Shown here one piece after another: positions 23,919 to 31,984 of a stretch of 35,885 nucleotides of DNA. The translations under genes and the position numbers were made by a program. The notes beneath the pieces were generated by a model. It was not told the DNA's origin. It saw only the letters and a list, made by a program, of their open reading frames with translations, and did not search any database. This DNA comes from Cohnella nanjingensis (GTDB lineage: Bacteria; Bacillota; Bacilli; Paenibacillales; Paenibacillaceae): the NCBI RefSeq assembly GCF_014212125.1, contig NZ_JACJVP010000067.1, positions 1 to 35,885 on the forward strand. Direction: 5' to 3'. Numbering within the stretch: the stretch's first letter is position 1; each line of letters starts with the position of its first letter.

Positions 23919-24389
23919 ATGTACGGCGCGATGAACGGAGATTGGGTGCTGGTCGCGTTGATCGTGATCGGGCTCGTGGGACGCTCCCCGATCATTACGA
24001 CAGCCGCTTGCGTGCTGCTGATCGTGAAGCTCGTGCACCTGCAGCGTTTCTTGCCTTCGATCGAGCGGCGGGGACTGGAGCTCGGCTTGCTCTTCCTCAC
24101 CTTGGCCGTGCTCGTGCCGTTCGCTTCGGGGCGCGTGCAGGTCAAGGACGTGACGAACATGTTCTCCAGTTGGATCGGTTGGGTGGCGCTCATCGGAGGC
24201 ACCATCGCGGCATACTTGAACGGCAAAGGGCTCGACCTGCTGAAGGCCGACCCGCAGATGATCGTGGGGCTCGTCATCGGGTCGATCGCGGGCATCGTCT
24301 TTCTGCGCGGCGTCCCGGTCGGGCCGCTCATGGCGGCCGGCATCACGGTCGTGATTCTGAAGGCCATTCATTTGTTCCTTGGCAAGTAG
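23919..24389 (+). CDS. ytwI: UPF0756 (DUF441) membrane protein, YtwI-like
   Basis: 156 aa with four to five hydrophobic segments (WVLVALIVIGLVG, LELGLLFLTLAVLVPFA, SSWIGWVALIGGTIAAYL, MIVGLVIGSIAGIVFL, LMAAGITVVILKAIHLFL). The family signature is VGRSPIITTAACVLLIVKL near the N-terminus and GVPVGPLMAAGI near the end. Function unknown. The ATG follows GAGGGGG. Same strand as the phosphosulfolactate synthase gene, 257 bases downstream; the two need not share a transcript. Confidence 0.9.
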   Translation: MYGAMNGDWVLVALIVIGLVGRSPIITTAACVLLIVKLVHLQRFLPSIERRGLELGLLFLTLAVLVPFASGRVQVKDVTNMFSSWIGWVALIGGTIAAYLNGKGLDLLKADPQMIVGLVIGSIAGIVFLRGVPVGPLMAAGITVVILKAIHLFLGK

Positions 24390-24435
24390 CGAAGTCCGGG
24401 CTGCTGCATCTGTCGCCGCGTCCCGAAGAAGCAAT

Positions 24436-24474
24436 AAAAACCGCCGCACGGACCGTTAGGCCTGTGAGGCGGTT
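24436..24474 (-). terminator. Terminator after lysC
   Basis: AACCGCC...GGCGGTT with CAC/GTG pairing inside forms the stem, followed on the minus strand by a T-rich tail. It is 22 bases past the lysC stop. It also faces the end of the convergent UPF0756 gene and could serve both. Confidence 0.8.
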
Positions 24475-24495
24475 GGAAAATTGCGGTATGGCGGA

Positions 24496-25014
24496 TTAGC
24501 GGCGATCCTGCGGACCCCCGACGAAGACGGAGTCGGCCGTATCGAGTCCGTAAGCCGTGTGCAGCGCGCGCACGACATCCTGCAGCGGCTCGGCCGCGAT
24601 GACGCAGGAGCACTTGATCTCGGACGTGCTGACCATCTTGATGCTGACGCCGGCTTTGGAGATGACGTCGAACATCTTGGCGGCGACGCCAGGGTTCGAG
24701 ACCATGCCCGCGCCGACGATCGAGACCTTCACGAGGCCCTCTTCGTACGTCGATTCGTTGTAAGGCACTTGGATTCGCACGTTCTCGATCACGTCGAGCG
24801 CGCGGCCCCGGTCCGCCAGCGAGACGGTGAACGAGAAGTCGGCTTTGCCGTTCGCGACGCCGCTCTGCACGATAATGTCGACGTCGATGCCCTCGTTCGC
24901 CAGCGCTCCGAAGATCTTCGCCAGCACGCCGGGTTCGTCCTCCACGCCCAAAATGCTGATGCGGGCCACGTTCTTATCGAAAGCGATGCCGCTTACGACC
25001 ACTCCCTGTTCCAT
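24496..25014 (-). CDS. lysC: Aspartate kinase beta subunit (internal start in lysC)
   Basis: An in-frame ATG (25012-25014) within lysC is preceded by AGGGAGGAAG at about five bases, a far stronger ribosome binding site than chance would give inside a gene. The product would be 172 aa and contain both ACT domains. In B. subtilis aspartokinase II, an in-frame internal start in lysC makes a beta subunit of about this size, and the alpha2-beta2 enzyme needs both. The match in place and size makes the same arrangement very likely here. Confidence 0.75.
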   Translation of the reverse strand: MEQGVVVSGIAFDKNVARISILGVEDEPGVLAKIFGALANEGIDVDIIVQSGVANGKADFSFTVSLADRGRALDVIENVRIQVPYNESTYEEGLVKVSIVGAGMVSNPGVAAKMFDVISKAGVSIKMVSTSEIKCSCVIAAEPLQDVVRALHTAYGLDTADSVFVGGPQDRR

Positions 25015-25749
25015 TGCCGCTTCCTCCCTCACGAGCGTTCCTTCGTTTTGCGTGAAGCTCGAGCGTACCACGAGGTTCACCTTGTTGTGCTTCGCGTACT
25101 CCACGGCGCGCGGATGCAGCACCGCCGCCCCCAGGTGCGCGAGCTCCAGCATCTCGTCGTACGAGATGACGTCCAGCTTGCGCGCGCACTTCACGACGCG
25201 GGGATCGGTCGAATAGATCCCGTCGACGTCGGTATAGATCTCGCAGACGTCCGCCTGAAGCGCGGCCGCAAGCGCGACGGCCGTCGTATCGGAGCCGCCG
25301 CGGCCGAGCGTCGTGATCTCGCCCTCGTCCGTCATGCCTTGGAAGCCGGCCACGATGGCGACATTGCCGTCGTCCAGCGCCGCGAACAGGCGGGTAGGCG
25401 TAATGTCCGATATCCGTGCCTTGGCGTGCAAAGCTTCCGTTACGATGCCGGCCTGCCAGCCGGTGAACGACTTGGCGGCGTGGCCCAGCTTATGAATAGT
25501 CATCGACAGCAGCGCCACGGAGATCTGCTCGCCCGTCGTGAGCAGCATATCCATCTCTCTGGCGGGCGGCTGATCGTTCAGCTCCAAGGACTTGTCGATC
25601 AGATCGTCCGTGGTATCCCCCATGGCGGACACGACCACGACGACGCGGTGGCCTTGCAGCTTCTTCTTCACGATCCGCTGCGCCACGCGCTGCATCCGTT
25701 CCGTGGTGCCGACGGAACTGCCGCCGAATTTCATCACGATTAACGACAA
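24496..25749 (-). CDS. lysC: Aspartate kinase
   Basis: First step of the aspartate pathway to lysine, diaminopimelate, threonine and methionine (417 aa). Kinase domain: IVMKFGGSSVG at the N-terminus, VVVVSAMGDTTD, and GRGGSDTTAVALA. Two C-terminal ACT domains bind effector amino acids (ISILGVEDEPGVLAKIFGALA and VSIVGAGMVSNPGVAAKMFDVI). The TTG start (25747-25749) has GTGAGGAG eight bases upstream. An internal start gives a separate regulatory subunit. The leader is too short for a lysine riboswitch. The order differs from B. subtilis, where lysC lies elsewhere. Confidence 0.96.
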   Translation of the reverse strand: MSLIVMKFGGSSVGTTERMQRVAQRIVKKKLQGHRVVVVVSAMGDTTDDLIDKSLELNDQPPAREMDMLLTTGEQISVALLSMTIHKLGHAAKSFTGWQAGIVTEALHAKARISDITPTRLFAALDDGNVAIVAGFQGMTDEGEITTLGRGGSDTTAVALAAALQADVCEIYTDVDGIYSTDPRVVKCARKLDVISYDEMLELAHLGAAVLHPRAVEYAKHNKVNLVVRSSFTQNEGTLVREEAAMEQGVVVSGIAFDKNVARISILGVEDEPGVLAKIFGALANEGIDVDIIVQSGVANGKADFSFTVSLADRGRALDVIENVRIQVPYNESTYEEGLVKVSIVGAGMVSNPGVAAKMFDVISKAGVSIKMVSTSEIKCSCVIAAEPLQDVVRALHTAYGLDTADSVFVGGPQDRR

Positions 25750-25793
25750 CGCGGTTTCACTCCTCACAAAAGAAACTCTGCATACAGCATTAT

Positions 25794-25822
25794 ATTATAG
25801 CATAAGTACATAGGCCCAGGAA
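25794..25822 (-). promoter_or_regulatory. Promoter of lysC
   Basis: A perfect TATAAT (25794-25799) with an extended TGC before it; the -35 region (about 25817-25822) is poor. It lies 45 bases upstream of the TTG start and immediately follows the efp terminator. Confidence 0.65.
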
Positions 25823-25823
25823 T

Positions 25824-25865
25824 GAAAAAAAATCCTTGCCCCCGTTGCGTACGGGAGGCAAGGAT
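25824..25865 (-). terminator. Intrinsic terminator after efp
   Basis: ATCCTTGCC pairs with GGCAAGGAT, with CCCGT/ACGGG inside, followed by eight Ts on the minus strand. It lies 20 bases past the efp stop. Confidence 0.95.
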
Positions 25866-25884
25866 GCCGATCGAGCCGATGCGA

Positions 25885-26442
25885 TTAGGCCCGGGAGATG
25901 TACTTGCCTTCCCGGGTATCGATCAGCAGCACGTCGCCTTCGTTGATGAAGAGCGGCACTTGCACGTTGTGGCCGGTCTCGAGGCGTGCGTTCTTCGTGG
26001 CGCCGGTCGCGGTGTTGCCCTTGATGCCCGGCTCGGTCTCGACGACCTTCAGGTCCACGTTGTTCGGCAGGTTAATGCCGAGAATCTCGCCTTGATAGCT
26101 CGTAATGTTCACGGTCATGTTCTCTTTGAGGAAGTTGATCTCCCATTCGAGTTGCTTCTTGTCCAGGTTGAACTGGTCGTAAGTCTCGTTGTCCATGAAC
26201 GTGTACTCGGAGCCCGAGTTGTACAGGTATTGAACCGCGCGGTTCTCTACATGCGCGCGCACGACGTTCTCGCCTGCGCGAAACGTCTTCTCGATGACGT
26301 TGCCGTTGCGCAGGTTCTTCAGCTTGGAGCGGACGAACGCCGCGCCCTTGCCCGGTTTGACGTGCTGGAAGTCCTGCACGGTGCAGAGGTCGCCATCCAC
26401 TTCGATGGTTAAGCCGGTCTTAAAATCGTTAACGGAAATCAC
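25885..26442 (-). CDS. efp: Elongation factor P
   Basis: Relieves ribosome stalling at polyproline stretches (185 aa, standard length). Three OB-like domains. The loop HVKPGKGAAFV carries the Lys at residue 32, which is the modified position; B. subtilis modifies it with 5-aminopentanol. C-terminal end DTREGKYISRA. The GTG start (26440-26442) has GGAGGG eight bases upstream. It follows the M24 peptidase gene by 32 bases, as in Bacillus. Confidence 0.98.
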   Translation of the reverse strand: MISVNDFKTGLTIEVDGDLCTVQDFQHVKPGKGAAFVRSKLKNLRNGNVIEKTFRAGENVVRAHVENRAVQYLYNSGSEYTFMDNETYDQFNLDKKQLEWEINFLKENMTVNITSYQGEILGINLPNNVDLKVVETEPGIKGNTATGATKNARLETGHNVQVPLFINEGDVLLIDTREGKYISRA

Positions 26443-26474
26443 TGCAAATTCCCTCCTGTGGAAACATAGCTCCC

Positions 26475-27551
26475 CTAATCCAGAACGATCAGTTCCTTCG
26501 GGGAATGCGTAAGTATTTTAATCCCGGCGTCCGTCAACACGACGTCGTCCTCGATCCGCACTCCGCCGAATCCGGGGAGATAGATGCCGGGTTCGACGGT
26601 AACGACGTGGCCGGGGGTTAAAATCGTGTCGGATGCCATGCGCGACAATCGCGGCGCCTCATGGATCTCCATGCCGATGCCGTGGCCCGTCCCATGGCCG
26701 AAATGGTCACCATAACCATACCGCGTGATGATATCTCTCGTCAAGGCATCCCCTTCGCGGCCGGTCATGCCCGGCTTCAAGCGCTCCAGCGCGTACAGCT
26801 GGGACTCGAGCACGATGCCGTAGATCTCGCGGTGCTTGTCGCCGGCGCGTCCGACGACGACCGTCCGGGTAATGTCGGATACGTAGCCTTGATAGGAAGC
26901 GCCGTAGTCCAGCGTGACGAATTCGTCCCTGCCGATGACGCGGTCGCTCGCGACGCCGTGCGGCATCGCGGAGCGCTCTCCGGAAGCGACGATCGTGTCG
27001 AACGAGGTGCCCGAAGCGCCCAGGCTCCGCATGAAGAACTCCAGTTCCAGGGCGATCTGCCGCTCCGTCACGCCCGGCTTGAGGTGCGACAGAATGTGCG
27101 TGAAAGCTTGGTCCGCGATATCCGCGGCTTGCTGGATGATGGCGAGCTCCCCTTCATCCTTGACCATCCGCAGCTGCTCGACTGGCGTTCCCGCCGGGAC
27201 CAGCTCGACCGGCGCCAGCTTCTCGCGAATGGACGTGTAGCTGGCGAAGGTTACGTGCTGATCTTCGAACAGCAGCCTCTTCACGCCCCACTTCTGCAGC
27301 AGCTCCGCCACGGTGGCATAGACGTCCGCGGCGTGCTCCACGATTTCGAAGCCGATCGCTTGCTTCGGGGCTTGTTCCCGGTAGCGGAAGTCCGTCAGCA
27401 AGGCCGCTTCGCTCCCGGAGATCAGCACGACGCCCGAGGAACCGGTGAACCCCGTCAGATAGCGGCGGTTCACTTCGTTGGTGATCAGAACGGCGTCTCC
27501 CCCGAGCGCCGGCAGCAGTCCCCGCAAACGCTGAACGCGGTTATTCGGCAT
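26475..27551 (-). CDS. yqhT: M24 family aminopeptidase P-like (YqhT)
   Basis: Metallopeptidase removing an N-terminal residue before proline (358 aa). The N-terminal creatinase-like domain contains DAVLITNEVNRRYLTGFTGSSG. The C-terminal pita-bread fold has metal ligands in LDYGASYQGYVSDITR (two Asp), GHGTGHGIG (His), VEPGIYLPG (Glu) and RIEDDVV (Glu). The ATG at 27551 overlaps the end of aroQ by 11 bases and has GGGGGTG before it; an ATG five codons earlier is also possible. Its neighbour efp handles polyproline translation, a known but unexplained pairing. Confidence 0.94.
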   Translation of the reverse strand: MPNNRVQRLRGLLPALGGDAVLITNEVNRRYLTGFTGSSGVVLISGSEAALLTDFRYREQAPKQAIGFEIVEHAADVYATVAELLQKWGVKRLLFEDQHVTFASYTSIREKLAPVELVPAGTPVEQLRMVKDEGELAIIQQAADIADQAFTHILSHLKPGVTERQIALELEFFMRSLGASGTSFDTIVASGERSAMPHGVASDRVIGRDEFVTLDYGASYQGYVSDITRTVVVGRAGDKHREIYGIVLESQLYALERLKPGMTGREGDALTRDIITRYGYGDHFGHGTGHGIGMEIHEAPRLSRMASDTILTPGHVVTVEPGIYLPGFGGVRIEDDVVLTDAGIKILTHSPKELIVLD

Positions 27552-28026
27552 GTCCCACACCCCCATGTGATAAATGTTGCTTCGTTTGTTGATCGCTTAT
27601 GTACTTGAGCAATGCCGCAAGGCCGAGCTCGTACCCGTGCGCGCCGAATCCGGCGATCTGTCCGATGCAGACGGGCGCGGTCACCGATTCGTGACGGAAC
27701 GCCTCGCGCTTGTAGACGTTCGACAGATGCACTTCGACGGTCGGCAGTCCGACGGCGGCGATGCCGTCGCGCAGCGCGTAGCTCGTATGCGTCAGCGCGC
27801 CCGGATTGATGAGGATGCCGTCGCGGCGTCCGTAGGCCGCGTGAATCTCGTCCAGCAAGGCGCCTTCATGATTCGATTGGAAAAAGTGCAGCTCCGCTTG
27901 CAGGCGCTCCGCGGTCGCCCGCAACCGCGCTTCGATCTCCTTCAGCGTCGAATTGCCATAGACGCCGGGCTCGCGAACGCCGAGCATGTTCAGGTTCGGC
28001 CCGTTCAATATCAGAATGCTGCGCAT
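27541..28026 (-). CDS. aroQ: Type II 3-dehydroquinate dehydratase
   Basis: Third step of the shikimate pathway (161 aa). Motifs: ILNGPNLNMLG at the N-terminus, the catalytic Tyr in PGVYG, QSNHEGALLDEIH, INPGALTHTSYALRD and the catalytic His in VEVHLSNVYKREAFRHES. The frame continues to 28110, but the ATG at 28026 has GGAGGGGATC upstream. It overlaps the start of yqhT, so the two are coupled. Confidence 0.97.
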   Translation of the reverse strand: MRSILILNGPNLNMLGVREPGVYGNSTLKEIEARLRATAERLQAELHFFQSNHEGALLDEIHAAYGRRDGILINPGALTHTSYALRDGIAAVGLPTVEVHLSNVYKREAFRHESVTAPVCIGQIAGFGAHGYELGLAALLKYISDQQTKQHLSHGGVGHAE

Positions 28027-28115
28027 TCCCTGATCCCCTCCGCTGCTGACGCCGGCGATTCCCGGCGGCGAAAGCCGCCGCCCTTGGACCGCAATAGGCG
28101 TCATGTTCAACAGTC

Positions 28116-28145
28116 ATTGTACCATAGGAAAAGGGGCGCGGGCCA
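28116..28145 (-). promoter_or_regulatory. Probable promoter of aroQ-yqhT-efp
   Basis: TACAAT (28116-28121) with an extended TGG and a weak -35 TGGCCC (28140-28145) at 18 bases. It lies 90 bases upstream of the aroQ start. The leader has a GC hairpin (GGCGGC/GCCGCC with a four-base loop). Confidence 0.5.
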
Positions 28146-28160
28146 CATCCGCCGCCCGGT

Positions 28161-28691
28161 TCAGGAAGCCGGCTGCGGCTGGCCGCCCGAACCTTCCTTC
28201 GCGGGCTCGCGGGCCGCCTCATCGTGGAATTCGAAGGCGAAGCTGTATCCGATGAACAGGCCCCACGCAAGGTACAGGCACAGCTCGGCGAAGATACTGT
28301 TCCAGCCGATCGTCTTGATCGGGGCGACGGCGCCGGCGACCGGTCCGATCCACCAGAACAGCGCGATCCACCAGACGAGCCCGAACCACAATCCCGGCCA
28401 CGGACCGCTTAGCTTGCCGAGCAGCAGCCAATAGGCATACGCGGCGATGACCGACATGACGATGAACAGCCCGAGACCGGCCAAATGCCACCAGATCGTA
28501 TTCAGCGCCGCCCGCTTCATCCACGGGTCCGCCAAGAAGGCTTGCGGAACCTTCGTGAAGTTCAGCGCGACGGCCAGCCAGCGCAGCAGTCCCCAGATCG
28601 CGCCGGCGGCCGCGCCGATGATGAGCGCGTATAAGGCCGGCGACTTGGTCCGGGCGTCCCCTTCCCGGTTTTCGCGAATTTGTTTCTCCAT
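28161..28691 (-). CDS. yqhR: YqhR family membrane protein
   Basis: 176 aa with four membrane segments (LYALIIGAAAGAIWGLLRWL, WHLAGLGLFIVMSVIAAYAYWLLL, LWFGLVWWIALFWWIGPV, AELCLYLAWGLFIGYSFAF) and charged ends. It fits YqhR of Bacillus in position and layout. Function unknown. The ATG at 28691 has GGAGGA at seven to eight bases; an ATG five codons upstream is also in frame. Divergent from yqhQ. Confidence 0.88.
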   Translation of the reverse strand: MEKQIRENREGDARTKSPALYALIIGAAAGAIWGLLRWLAVALNFTKVPQAFLADPWMKRAALNTIWWHLAGLGLFIVMSVIAAYAYWLLLGKLSGPWPGLWFGLVWWIALFWWIGPVAGAVAPIKTIGWNSIFAELCLYLAWGLFIGYSFAFEFHDEAAREPAKEGSGGQPQPAS

Positions 28692-28789
28692 GCCGCTGTC
28701 CTCCATCGTCGCCTCGACTTCATAGCCCCTAGTATGAACGCGTGCGCGCAGGATTAACCGGACGGCGGCGATCGCACGTTCGCGCCTGG

Positions 28790-28818
28790 TGGCAAAACGG
28801 ACATTTATCCTGTAAAAT
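28790..28818 (+). promoter_or_regulatory. Possible promoter of yqhQ-yqhP
   Basis: TAAAAT (28813-28818) with a poor -35 TGGCAA (28790-28795) at 17 bases, 43 bases before the yqhQ start. It is only a moderate match. Confidence 0.4.
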
Positions 28819-28860
28819 AAGGGGTAACTAGAGGCCTAGGCTTCCAGAGTTTGACGAGAG

Positions 28861-29826
28861 ATGGTGAATGGCGTGGCAGAACAATCAACCGCCGTCTACG
28901 GCGGACAGGCCGTTATCGAAGGCGTTATGTTCGCCGGTCGGAACGTGCACGTGACGGCCGTGCGGCGCAAGAATCAAGAGATCGCGTTCTACGAGGTGCC
29001 GAAGAAGACGTCGTCCAACCGCTTCTTGGCCATCCTGAAGAAGATTCCGTTCGTTCGCGGCATCGTCGGCATCGTCGAATCGGCCGCCAAGGGCTCGCAG
29101 CATTTGAACTTCTCCGCCGAGGCTTACGCGGAGGACGAGACGGAGCCCGAAGGAACGGAGAAAAAGGCGGAGAAAGAAAAGGAGAAATGGAGCCTCTCCA
29201 TGATCCTCGGCGTCGCGGTCGTCGGCGTGCTGTCCTTCGTCGTCGGCAAATTAATTTTCGTTTCCGTGCCGGCTTTTTTAGAAAGCGTGATCTTCGGACA
29301 TGCTTTCTCGAATAAAATATTGCACAACCTGCTTGAAGGCGTCATCAAAATCGGCTTGCTGCTCTTCTACCTTTGGTTCATCTCCAAGACGCCGTTGATG
29401 AAGCGGTTGTTCCAGTATCACGGCGCCGAGCACAAGGTCATCAGCGCTTACGAGGCGGGAGCCGAACTGACCGTCGGCAACGTGCAGAAGTTCACCCGCC
29501 TGCACTACCGTTGCGGCAGCAGCTTCATTATTTTCACGGTCCTCGTCGGCGTCGTGCTCTACTCGTTCCCGATCTTCACTTGGGACACCATATGGGAGCG
29601 CATCTGGATGCGCATCGTGTTGCTGCCCGCGGTCATCGGAATCTCCTACGAGGTGCTGCGCTGGACGAACGCGCTTCGCGACATTCCCATACTGCGCTAC
29701 CTCGGCTATCCGGGCCTATGGCTGCAGCTCCTGACGACGAAGGAACCGAACGACGACCAGGTGGCCGTCTCGATCGCTTCCTTCAACCGGATGCGGGAGC
29801 TGGACCGTCAGCTCCGGGTCTCCTAA
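28861..29826 (+). CDS. yqhQ: YqhQ family membrane protein (DUF1385)
   Basis: 321 aa. DUF1385 signatures: VYGGQAVIEGVMFAGR at the N-terminus, YHGAEHKVISAYEAG in the middle, the Cys in HYRCGSSFIIFTVLVG and GYPGLWLQLLTTKEP near the end. Three to four membrane helices lie at about 110-130, 155-180, 215-240 and 250-270, with an acidic-basic low-complexity loop (EPEGTEKKAEKEKEK) before the first. The His/Glu/Cys motif suggests metal binding, but no activity is established. The ATG at 28861 has a weak ribosome binding site; the GTG four codons on is an alternative. Confidence 0.92.
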   Translation: MVNGVAEQSTAVYGGQAVIEGVMFAGRNVHVTAVRRKNQEIAFYEVPKKTSSNRFLAILKKIPFVRGIVGIVESAAKGSQHLNFSAEAYAEDETEPEGTEKKAEKEKEKWSLSMILGVAVVGVLSFVVGKLIFVSVPAFLESVIFGHAFSNKILHNLLEGVIKIGLLLFYLWFISKTPLMKRLFQYHGAEHKVISAYEAGAELTVGNVQKFTRLHYRCGSSFIIFTVLVGVVLYSFPIFTWDTIWERIWMRIVLLPAVIGISYEVLRWTNALRDIPILRYLGYPGLWLQLLTTKEPNDDQVAVSIASFNRMRELDRQLRVS

Positions 29827-29864
29827 TACCGGGCGTTAATCCCTACCATAAGGAGGCGTTCCAC

Positions 29865-30191
29865 ATGGGCACGCAGAGAAGGGTCAGTCCATTGCTAGCG
29901 GTTCTGGTCGTGCTGATCGTCATCGGCATTTTCGGCCAGATCCAACAAGGAGCGCTCGGCCTGCTGATTCCGGTCGGCTTGGTCGCGATCGTCTGGCTGC
30001 TCTACAAGTTCCCTCCGTCCCGCTTCATGCGCGGCGGCTCCTCCCGGTCCGCCTACCAGCGCGCCGCCGTCCAGAGCCGCAAGCGGCAGCAGGCGCGGTC
30101 CGAAGCCGACAAGCCGAAACGGCGCCCGACGCCGTTCCGGGTCATCGAAGGCAACAAAAACCGCGACGACGATCCGCCTCCTTACCATTGA
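29865..30191 (+). CDS. yqhP: YqhP/SA1362 family small membrane protein
   Basis: 108 aa: two hydrophobic helices in tandem (LLAVLVVLIVIGIFGQI and ALGLLIPVGLVAIVWLLYKF), then a strongly basic, probably disordered cytoplasmic tail (SRKRQQARSEADKPKRRP). It is placed as YqhP in Bacillus, after yqhQ. Function unknown. The ATG has AAGGAGG at a good distance. The frame is open far upstream, inside yqhQ, but only this part is a gene. Confidence 0.85.
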   Translation: MGTQRRVSPLLAVLVVLIVIGIFGQIQQGALGLLIPVGLVAIVWLLYKFPPSRFMRGGSSRSAYQRAAVQSRKRQQARSEADKPKRRPTPFRVIEGNKNRDDDPPPYH

Positions 30192-30205
30192 TCGGCCGCA
30201 TTACG

Positions 30206-30242
30206 AACGCTCCGCCGCGGGAACCCGCGGCGGAGCGTTTTT
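30206..30242 (+). terminator. Perfect terminator of yqhQ-yqhP
   Basis: AACGCTCCGCCGCGGG and its exact complement form a 16-bp stem with a two-base AA loop, then a T run. Plus-strand orientation; it also blocks transcription toward the convergent yqhO. Confidence 0.95.
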
Positions 30243-30337
30243 GGGTTCGCGGAGATCCGGATCCTTCTCCGATCGTCGCGTTTCGATTTATTCCCGGAGG
30301 CGGCGAAGCTGTCGCGACTGCGGGACGCGGTTCCGCG

Positions 30338-31342
30338 CTAACGCCTTAGATTGACGCGCGGACCCGATCCGCCCCGCGGCGAAGGGGGTTCCGGCGGATC
30401 CAACGGGATGGTGCACGTCTGGCGGTCCATCCGCCCAAAGTACTTGTGCCCGGCCTCCAGCCCCGAATGGTAGAGCGCCTCGCTCTTCTCCGCCGTCAGA
30501 TGAAAGTCCGTCGTCCGGACGCCGAGCGTCGGGATCTTGATCGTCCGAATCCGGTTGTCCTTCTCGATGTAGCGTTCGTCGTGCGCGCTCAGCATCGTCT
30601 CGAACATCGCGTAGAACATGGAGAACGGACCGCCGATGCGATGCCCTTGGGGGTTCGGACGCCCGACCATCTGGAAGCCGAGGACGGGCAACTGCGCCTC
30701 CTCCCCCTCCTCCTCCTTGAATACCCAGAGCGGAAAGTTGCTGAGCAAGCCGCCGTCCACGACGTAGGAGATCTTGGCGAACTCGGGCATCCGCCGCCTG
30801 CCGAGCCGCGGCCGCAGCGGCTGCCGAATCAGGACGGGATCGAAGAAGTAAGGGATGCTCGCGCTCATCCGGATCGCCCGGGCGACCTCGAGCCGCATCG
30901 GGTCGATGCCGTAATCGGCGATATCCCCGGGCAGAACCAGCAGCTTGCCGTTCGTAATGTCGGAAGCGATAATGCGGAGCTTGCCGGGCGGCAGGTCGCC
31001 GAACGTGCGGATCCCCTTGGCCGCTAGCAGCAGGGCCGCCCACTGCTGAAGCGCGTCTCCCGCGTACAGCCCTTTCCGCAGAAAGAGACGGATCGCCGGG
31101 CCGATCACCTTCACGTTGAACAGCGGGGCACGCTGAAGGAACGAGGCGAACGGCGTGGCCGCGATGATCTCCCTCATCTCCGTCGCCGTGTAGCCCGCGG
31201 CGGTCAGAGCAGCCACGATGCTCCCGGCCGACGTCCCCGCGACTTGGTGGAACGTTACGCCCGCCATCTCCGCCGCGCGAACCGCGCCCGTGAGCGAGAT
31301 GCCCCTGACGCCCCCGCCCTCGAATACCCCGTTCACCTTCAT
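30338..31342 (-). CDS. yqhO: Patatin-like phospholipase (YqhO)
   Basis: Serine lipase of the patatin family (334 aa). The oxyanion loop is FEGGGVRGISL, the nucleophile is in VAGTSAGSIVAA (GxSxG), and the Asp of the Ser-Asp dyad is in VVDGGLLSNFP. The extended C-terminal part ends in a Pro-rich tail. I chose the ATG at 31342, which has GGGG-rich sequence upstream; an ATG two codons earlier (31348) is also plausible. The frame opens to 31480, but the long version runs through the mntR terminator. It is on the mntR strand, 135 bases past its stop. Confidence 0.92.
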   Translation of the reverse strand: MKVNGVFEGGGVRGISLTGAVRAAEMAGVTFHQVAGTSAGSIVAALTAAGYTATEMREIIAATPFASFLQRAPLFNVKVIGPAIRLFLRKGLYAGDALQQWAALLLAAKGIRTFGDLPPGKLRIIASDITNGKLLVLPGDIADYGIDPMRLEVARAIRMSASIPYFFDPVLIRQPLRPRLGRRRMPEFAKISYVVDGGLLSNFPLWVFKEEEGEEAQLPVLGFQMVGRPNPQGHRIGGPFSMFYAMFETMLSAHDERYIEKDNRIRTIKIPTLGVRTTDFHLTAEKSEALYHSGLEAGHKYFGRMDRQTCTIPLDPPEPPSPRGGSGPRVNLRR

Positions 31343-31448
31343 CGGCATCCCCCGCCCCGCGCATATCGTATCGCTCCATGCATATGCATCAGGCCGCCGC
31401 GTTAATACATCCCGGCGCATCGTTCGCCGCCGCCGGATACGGCCATAG

Positions 31449-31472
31449 AAAAACGCCCGCGCAAGCGGGCGT
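31449..31472 (-). terminator. Intrinsic terminator after mntR
   Basis: ACGCCCGC and GCGGGCGT form an 8-bp stem with a TTGC loop on the minus strand, followed by five Ts. It starts four bases after the mntR stop and separates mntR from yqhO. Confidence 0.9.
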
Positions 31473-31476
31473 CCGT

Positions 31477-31899
31477 TCATTCCGTATCCAGTTCCGCACG
31501 GATGCGCATCAGCTCTTCGGAGCGCGATGCGTCGCGGTTGAAGTATTCGACCAAAGTCTCGATGCAGGTGATCGAATCCCAGCTGAGATGGTGTTCGATG
31601 CCTTCCACGTCGCGGTAGATGTTCTCCTCCTGCACCCCGATCGTCTGCAGGAACGACTCCAGCAGATGGTGCCGGTCGACCAGCCGCTTGCCGATCTTCT
31701 TCCCTTTATTCGTGAGCATAAGACCGCGATACTTCTCGTAGATCAAATAGTTGTCCTTGTCCAGCTTCTGGATCATCTTCGTGACGGACGAAGGATGTAC
31801 TTCCAGACCTTCCGCGATATCCGAAACCCGCGCATAGCCCTTCTCGTCGATCAGACGGTAGATGCGCTCCAGATAATCTTCCATACTAGGCGTCGGCAC
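31477..31899 (-). CDS. mntR: Manganese transport regulator MntR
   Basis: DtxR-family Mn(II)-dependent repressor of manganese uptake genes (140 aa). The winged helix (about residues 1-70) has VSDIAEGLEVHPSSVTKMIQKL. The metal-binding residues known in B. subtilis MntR are present: Asp8 and Glu11 in EDYLERIY, a His in DRHHLLE, and Glu-Glu-His in VEGIEHHL. The GTG start (31897-31899) has AAGGGG eight bases upstream. It has its own promoter and terminator. No manganese transporter gene is in the window. Confidence 0.96.
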   Translation of the reverse strand: MPTPSMEDYLERIYRLIDEKGYARVSDIAEGLEVHPSSVTKMIQKLDKDNYLIYEKYRGLMLTNKGKKIGKRLVDRHHLLESFLQTIGVQEENIYRDVEGIEHHLSWDSITCIETLVEYFNRDASRSEELMRIRAELDTE

Positions 31900-31939
31900 C
31901 GCGAATTCCCCTTTCCCCGACCGTTAGACTGCTCTTAGT

Positions 31940-31968
31940 ATCATACAACGCGGAAAGGACGAGGGCAA
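31940..31968 (-). promoter_or_regulatory. SigA promoter of mntR
   Basis: TTGCCC (31963-31968), exactly 17 bases, TATGAT (31940-31945). It lies 41 bases before the GTG start. Confidence 0.75.
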
Positions 31969-31984
31969 GTTCGTCCCGGGAGAA

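Noticed and set aside
25750..25884. Lysine riboswitch in front of lysC
   Set aside because: Only 135 bases separate lysC from efp, and these hold the efp terminator and an extended -10 promoter. There is no room for the roughly 170-base L box.
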